Below are positions 60,143 to 64,000 of a stretch of DNA of 64,000 bases, one piece after another. Under the pieces are notes generated by a model. The model was not told the DNA's origin and did not search any database. It saw nothing but the letters and a program-made list of their open reading frames with translations. The translations under genes and the position numbers were made by a program. Each line of letters begins with the position of its first letter. Position 1 is the stretch's first letter. Source of the DNA: an uncultured Johnsonella sp. (GTDB taxonomy: Bacteria; Bacillota; Clostridia; Lachnospirales; Lachnospiraceae); contig CALBCM010000016.1 of the NCBI GenBank assembly GCA_937927235.1, forward strand, positions 1 to 64,000, in the 5' to 3' direction.

Positions 60143-60630
60143 TATTTTGCTTCTGCACTTTGTGAAGCTCCCTCTGTGTGTGTGTGTTGAACAGCCTCGC
60201 CTTCAGGTTCAGTCTTGCTCGTCGGCTTTGTTTCATGTGTCGCCGTGCTTTCGCTTATAGTCTTACTCTCATGTAAAGCTTTGCTTTCATGTAAAGTCTT
60301 ATCTTCAGGTAAAGCCTTACTTTCAGTTAAGGTCTTATCTTCATGCAAGGGTTTGCTTTCATGTAAGGTCTTATCTTCATGCAAGGGTTTGCTTTCATGT
60401 AAGGTCTTATCTTCGGTTTCAGCCTTGCTTTCATTTTCAGTATTTTCTTCATCTGTAAGAGTAGCTTCCTGTTCATCCTCGGCTTTTTCTTCAATAACCA
60501 TCTGCACCGGATAATTTACCTTTACCTCAAACTTCATATCTAATTTATCTGTCCAGTAGGCATAGGACAAAAAACATGCAAATACACTAAATACAAGAAC
60601 TAATAATATAATAATTTTTCTATGCTTCAT
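60142..60630 (-). CDS. SipW-type secreted protein with hexapeptide repeats
   Basis: This 162-residue protein has a short signal of the SipW type (FSVFACFLSYAYWTDKLDMKFEVKV). The mature part is almost all hydrophilic repeats, H-E-S-K-P-L and H-E-D-K-T-L (variants T-E-S-K-A-L, P-E-D-K-T-L), alternating from about residue 72 to 127. It is low complexity and unfolded in character; a wall-linking or matrix filler role is possible. It overlaps sipW by 1 bp and lies 4 bp after the previous gene. Confidence 0.7.
   Translation of the reverse strand: MKHRKIIILLVLVFSVFACFLSYAYWTDKLDMKFEVKVNYPVQMVIEEKAEDEQEATLTDEENTENESKAETEDKTLHESKPLHEDKTLHESKPLHEDKTLTESKALPEDKTLHESKALHESKTISESTATHETKPTSKTEPEGEAVQHTHTEGASQSAEAK
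60250..60417 (-). repeat. 18/36-bp tandem repeats coding hexapeptides
   Basis: Alternating 18-bp units form near-identical 36-bp copies within the preceding gene. At least two 36-bp copies are almost exact, so copy number may vary between strains. Confidence 0.75.
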
Positions 60631-60634
60631 AATA

Positions 60635-61405
60635 TCATCTCTTTCCGACAGTTCTGTCTGCTTCCGCCTGGTCTATATATAAACTATACTCACAAGAATA
60701 AAGTACCTGTATGCCGTCCTGTTCAAAAGGTACTTCCTCCGCAGGTATAAACTGCTCAAGGTCTTTACTGGTTAATTTCATCTCCTGCGGAAGTTCAACC
60801 AGTTCACCTTCAGGCTCTACCATTCTGAGATATAAATTTCCTACAAGTTCATTATCTACCCGCTCTATACTTCTGAATCCTTCAAACAGCAGGGGTCTGT
60901 TAAATACCGTATCAGTATAATTAAATTCATATACCTTTCCCTCTGCCGCAAGATATGCCGCCTTTACCGGCATCTGAATTTTTTCTGCCGGCTTGATTAA
61001 ATCCAGCTTATAAGGCATTAATTTTAAGCCTTTTTCATTTAAAGGATAAGATAATTTAAGGTAATTATCCTGAGCAGTTAATAATTCCAAAGGAATTCCT
61101 TCTTTGAATATAAGCTCAGCTTTTTTTCCCTCATCCAATAAGTTAAAATCCAAGGCAACTTCCTTAATACTTGTTTCAGTGTTGTCAGTTTCGCTGCCAT
61201 TCTTACCGTCCTGAGGAATTAAATTTACAACCTCAGCTTTAAATCTTTTCCCCTCCTGAAACTCATTCTCAAAATCACCGGTCTCAAATTTTGCATTAGC
61301 CTCCATCTCATTTACCAAATAAGCGTAACTATGCCCTAAGCCTCCTAAGCACAGAAATGACAGCATAGCTACAGTAAGTACCTTTAATGTTCTGCCTCTT
61401 TTCAT
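60635..61405 (-). CDS. SipW-type secreted protein, TasA-accessory
   Basis: This 256-residue protein has an N-terminal signal (VAMLSFLCLGGLGHSYAYLVNEMEANAKFETGDF) with the SipW-type Tyr-Ala-Tyr site and E-T-G-D-F strand. The rest is a beta-rich domain without known motif. It overlaps the regulator gene by 4 bp (ATGA). It may be a minor fibre or anchor subunit. It has no C-terminal anchor. Confidence 0.68.
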   Translation of the reverse strand: MKRGRTLKVLTVAMLSFLCLGGLGHSYAYLVNEMEANAKFETGDFENEFQEGKRFKAEVVNLIPQDGKNGSETDNTETSIKEVALDFNLLDEGKKAELIFKEGIPLELLTAQDNYLKLSYPLNEKGLKLMPYKLDLIKPAEKIQMPVKAAYLAAEGKVYEFNYTDTVFNRPLLFEGFRSIERVDNELVGNLYLRMVEPEGELVELPQEMKLTSKDLEQFIPAEEVPFEQDGIQVLYSCEYSLYIDQAEADRTVGKR

Positions 61406-62052
61406 CTGTTTTCCACCTCACATAATCCGAATTTTTGAAAATTCTCATTTTTATCTATAAAAAGAACCGCCTCGACCCTATTTTTTAATCCCAGCTTACT
61501 AAGTATGCTACTTACATGTTTCTTAGTAGTTCCATTAGATATAAAAAGTTCATCACTTATTTCCAAATTAGAATAGCCACGATGTATAAGCCTCAAAACT
61601 TCCATTTCTCTCGTGGTTAGACTGTTCAGCCTTTTTTCCTCATCTGTAGCATTTCCAATTTGATTCATAAGCTCAGCAGAATAAAAATTTCTTCCACTCC
61701 TAACTGCTGTTAATCCGAAAACTATCTCGTCAATAAAAGCATCCTTTAAAATGTAGGCATCCGCTCCTATATCCTTTGCCTTTAAAAAATCCTGTTCTCT
61801 TGAAGATGAGGTAATCAATATAGTTTTGACTTCTTTTCTCTTTCTTTTCAGCCAAGCTAAAAAGTCAAATCCGTTTTCTCCGTTTTTTAAGTTTAAATCA
61901 ATAAAAGCCATATCAACCTTTTTACCCTGTATGCAGGCAATTGCCTCTTTCACGGTGCCTGCATGCAATACCTCATCTTTGGGGCAATGCATATGTATGA
62001 TTGATTCCAATCCCTTTCTTGAAATCGGGTGATCATCCAGTATTAAAAACAT
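61402..62052 (-). CDS. NarL/FixJ-family response regulator
   Basis: This 216-residue regulator has receiver pocket D6-D7, D52 (MAFIDLNLK), K in YILKDAF, and a LuxR-type helix-turn-helix (LTTREMEVLRLIHRGYSNLEISDELFISNGTTKKHVSSILSKL). GGAGGATGTAG precedes the start. It is transcribed with the NarX-type kinase upstream and directly overlaps the first secreted-protein gene, so it should control the whole SipW/TasA-like operon. Confidence 0.93.
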   Translation of the reverse strand: MFLILDDHPISRKGLESIIHMHCPKDEVLHAGTVKEAIACIQGKKVDMAFIDLNLKNGENGFDFLAWLKRKRKEVKTILITSSSREQDFLKAKDIGADAYILKDAFIDEIVFGLTAVRSGRNFYSAELMNQIGNATDEEKRLNSLTTREMEVLRLIHRGYSNLEISDELFISNGTTKKHVSSILSKLGLKNRVEAVLFIDKNENFQKFGLCEVENR

Positions 62053-62106
62053 TCTACATCCTCCATATTATATCAACATCCTTTTTCTAATTCCTTATAT
62101 CAAAAT

Positions 62107-63744
62107 CTATACCAAAAGCACTAAATCTACCCTAATGCCACCTTCCTCCTTTTTTTTAACAGAAAGCTTGCCTTTTAACAAAGCTGCCATGTGGTACATA
62201 TTATAAATTCCATGTCCCTTTGGAGTTATAAATTCTCCTTCCTCCACTCCCTTACCGTCATCTTCTACCAGTAAGTAAATCTTTCCCTCCTTTTCTTCTA
62301 TATTTATAGAAATATTTTTTGATTCTCCATGTCTTATAGAATTATTGACCGCTTCACAGGCAATTCTGTACATGACAATCTTCTGTGCAGCCGAAAGAGA
62401 ATCCCTGCCTATATGAATATTCTGCTCTATCTTTATATTATGGAATTTCTGCATTTCTTCCATATAGGTTTTTAATTGATTTACAAAGCTTTTTTCTCCG
62501 CTTATTTCAAAGCTTCGACCGTAAATAGTTTCTCTCAGCTCTCTCATAGTAATTCTTGCAGACTGCTGCAAATCCTCAAGCTTGGTATTGACTTCCTCTT
62601 CAGTGAGTTTTGCTACATTTGAACGCAACTCCCCCAAGCTGCAGGACAGTCCAAAAAGCTTTTGTATTACCGTGTCATGAATTTCGTCGGAAATCCTATT
62701 TTTTTCATCAGCAGTTATATAGTTTTCTATCCTGCTTTGTGTATCTAAGGCACGAAAAATAATTTCTGACAGTCTTATATAGAAATTCTTTTTCATAGTA
62801 TTATCTTCATCCGTCTCCTCTGTGCCTACAACTAGGAAAATTATATCTCCTCCGGCACCGTCCAAATATATAAACTCATATTTTCTGCCATTAACAACTG
62901 TTGTTTTTAGCAGATTAGAATCAATCTCTTCAATATACGGTTTAATTAATGCTGCCTCAGACAGCAAATGCTCACCTATTTCCCGGCTGATACCCAAGCT
63001 CAATATTTTTGCTGCTGAGCCCTTCAGGTCTTTTTCTATAAACATACAGCCATACGGAGCTATATTATTGGTTATCAGAGCAGCCAGCTGTGAAATTATC
63101 TTATCCCTATCGGTCATCGCAATCAGTCCGAATCCCTCATACATATCCGACATCTGCAAAAGCGCTTCTTCTGTCCGCTCGTTTTCTTTTTTCAGCTGCT
63201 CATTCAGCCGCTCAAGCTCCCCTTTTTTATCTCCTAATATACGCATATAATAATGCAGTACACAAAAGGCTAAAATGACGACTATCACACCTACCATTAT
63301 ATTAATCTTTATCTGCATGGCATGATTTATAAATCTGCTTAATAAAGCACAAACAAAGCACCAGACTGCTGCCACAATACACATCATATAGCTGTAGCCC
63401 TGGTCTATGCTGATTAATATACAACTAAGATAGTAGGTCATATAGGGGCTGATAAAACCGCCGCTCAGAAAAATAAAAATACCGTAAGCAAACAGCTCAA
63501 TGCTTATAATAAGCAGGGTTGCCGATTTACTGTTTCTAAACGATATATAAAGATAATTGCCTACTATACAGGAAATCAGCATTCCACAAATTATCACTAC
63601 GCTTGTAATGCTAAATTCTTTATAATAAACTATACCAAAAATATGCGCCAGCGTAGACAGAAGCAGCGAAACAAGGCGATATTTTATGCAAATATTCAGG
63701 TATTCTTCATTTTGTGCATATTGTGCTTTACAACCCCTAAGCAT
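62107..63744 (-). CDS. NarL-partner sensor histidine kinase (HisKA_3)
   Basis: This 545-residue kinase has six hydrophobic N-terminal segments (residues 22-170), a coiled coil (about 174-200), a GAF-like middle region and the HisKA_3 box RISDEIHDTVIQKLFGLS with His about residue 356. The ATPase motifs are ACEAVNNSIRHG, VEDDGKGVEEG and KGHGIYNMYHMA. GGAGGTTGAT directs ATG 63744 in preference to the upstream ATG 63756. The sensor part lacks a clear ligand family. It leads the matrix operon. Confidence 0.92.
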   Translation of the reverse strand: MLRGCKAQYAQNEEYLNICIKYRLVSLLLSTLAHIFGIVYYKEFSITSVVIICGMLISCIVGNYLYISFRNSKSATLLIISIELFAYGIFIFLSGGFISPYMTYYLSCILISIDQGYSYMMCIVAAVWCFVCALLSRFINHAMQIKINIMVGVIVVILAFCVLHYYMRILGDKKGELERLNEQLKKENERTEEALLQMSDMYEGFGLIAMTDRDKIISQLAALITNNIAPYGCMFIEKDLKGSAAKILSLGISREIGEHLLSEAALIKPYIEEIDSNLLKTTVVNGRKYEFIYLDGAGGDIIFLVVGTEETDEDNTMKKNFYIRLSEIIFRALDTQSRIENYITADEKNRISDEIHDTVIQKLFGLSCSLGELRSNVAKLTEEEVNTKLEDLQQSARITMRELRETIYGRSFEISGEKSFVNQLKTYMEEMQKFHNIKIEQNIHIGRDSLSAAQKIVMYRIACEAVNNSIRHGESKNISINIEEKEGKIYLLVEDDGKGVEEGEFITPKGHGIYNMYHMAALLKGKLSVKKKEEGGIRVDLVLLV

Positions 63745-63906
63745 ATCAACCTCCAATTACACTATCAATGCTACAGATGTATATATAATCAGTCTACAAA
63801 CAATATATTGTATATGCTATTTTATTAATCCAATATATTTTGTTTTATAAAACCTACCATAAAATCATATACACCCTATATAAAAAATTAAATTGTAATA
63901 AAAACC

Positions 63907-64000
63907 TTATAAATAATTATATCTCTTTAATATATATTCAGTCAAGTCTTTTAATTTTTTATGAGGGATTCTATAAATAAATCTCATCGCAGATTCAATC
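63907..64000 (-). CDS. Possible C-terminal end of a gene entering from the right
   Basis: A frame open from the right edge (I-E-S-A-M-R-F-I-Y-R-I-P-H-K-K-L) codes 30 residues and stops at TAA 63907-63909. The Lys/Tyr-rich sequence is plausible for a protein end but too short to identify. It overlaps a good promoter, so it may be chance. Confidence 0.25.
   Translation of the reverse strand, partial: IESAMRFIYRIPHKKLKDLTEYILKRYNYL
63916..63945 (-). promoter_or_regulatory. Promoter of the kinase-regulator-SipW operon
   Basis: TTGACT (63940-63945), an 18-bp spacer and TATAAT (63916-63921) on the minus strand. Expected leader is about 165 nt and holds no obvious gene. Confidence 0.65.

Overview
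The window comes from a low-GC, strictly anaerobic Gram-positive of the class Clostridia, most likely a Lachnospiraceae relative. This is inferred from choline-binding-type wall repeats, a three-gene bifurcating [FeFe]-hydrogenase, a Na+-type F-ATPase c subunit, the ProS type, YesM/YesN regulators and a SipW/TasA-type surface operon. There is no rRNA, tRNA, CRISPR array, phage or insertion sequence.

Layout. 0-4 kb: the start of a wall-binding repeat protein cut by the window edge, an rRNA-type methyltransferase, a fused heptose nucleotidyltransferase/phosphatase, and a cold-shock gene with a long hairpin leader. 4-12 kb: an OmpR-type regulator, then on the minus strand a thiol/redox operon (NapH-like ferredoxin protein, histidine kinase, a 51-residue protein with an in-frame UGA, CPBP protein, TlpA lipoprotein), then AlkD and a second regulator/kinase pair. 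12-16 kb: hydrogenase operon behind a structured leader. 16-21 kb: a rearranged CHAP/choline-binding protein and the rplL-rplJ-rplA-rplK-nusG-secE-rpmG block with L10 and L1 leader elements. 21-29 kb: ComF, MreB, a structured intergenic region, a CmpB-type membrane protein, phosphohexomutase, CCA transferase, ProS. 29-39 kb: a LytTR regulator with three surface or membrane proteins, then PRPP synthetase, DnaC/DnaI-like, DnaD-like, MurC, QueT and shikimate kinase. 39-48 kb: CBS-type pyrophosphatase, then a sugar-sensing cluster (three periplasmic-binding-type proteins, LytS/YesM-type kinase, YesN regulator). 48-56 kb: a frameshifted dtd and the full F-type ATP synthase operon. 56-64 kb: a SipW signal-peptidase operon with TasA-like and accessory SipW-type secreted proteins, led by its own NarL-type kinase and regulator.

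Main discovery. Between the histidine kinase and the CPBP gene a 43-codon reading frame stops at TGA. Read through, it continues L-E-C-I-G-I-G and then TAA, which turns the tail into U-x-x-C. As I remember it, this matches the conserved CxxC tail of the small CD1871A-type clostridial membrane proteins. A 7-bp stem with a GGUU loop starts 11 nt after the UGA, with the loop 18 nt downstream, as expected of a bacterial SECIS. I read it as a selenoprotein that standard gene calling would miss, working with the TlpA thioredoxin and the NapH-like iron-sulfur protein as an extracytoplasmic redox relay.

Other points of note are a perfect 16-bp hairpin in the cold-shock 5' leader, CHAP halves in permuted order, a dtd frameshift in an A7 tract, a three-way-junction leader before the hydrogenase genes, an unexplained 233-nt structured insertion between atpG and atpD, and a XylFII/LytS/YesN-like sensor cluster.
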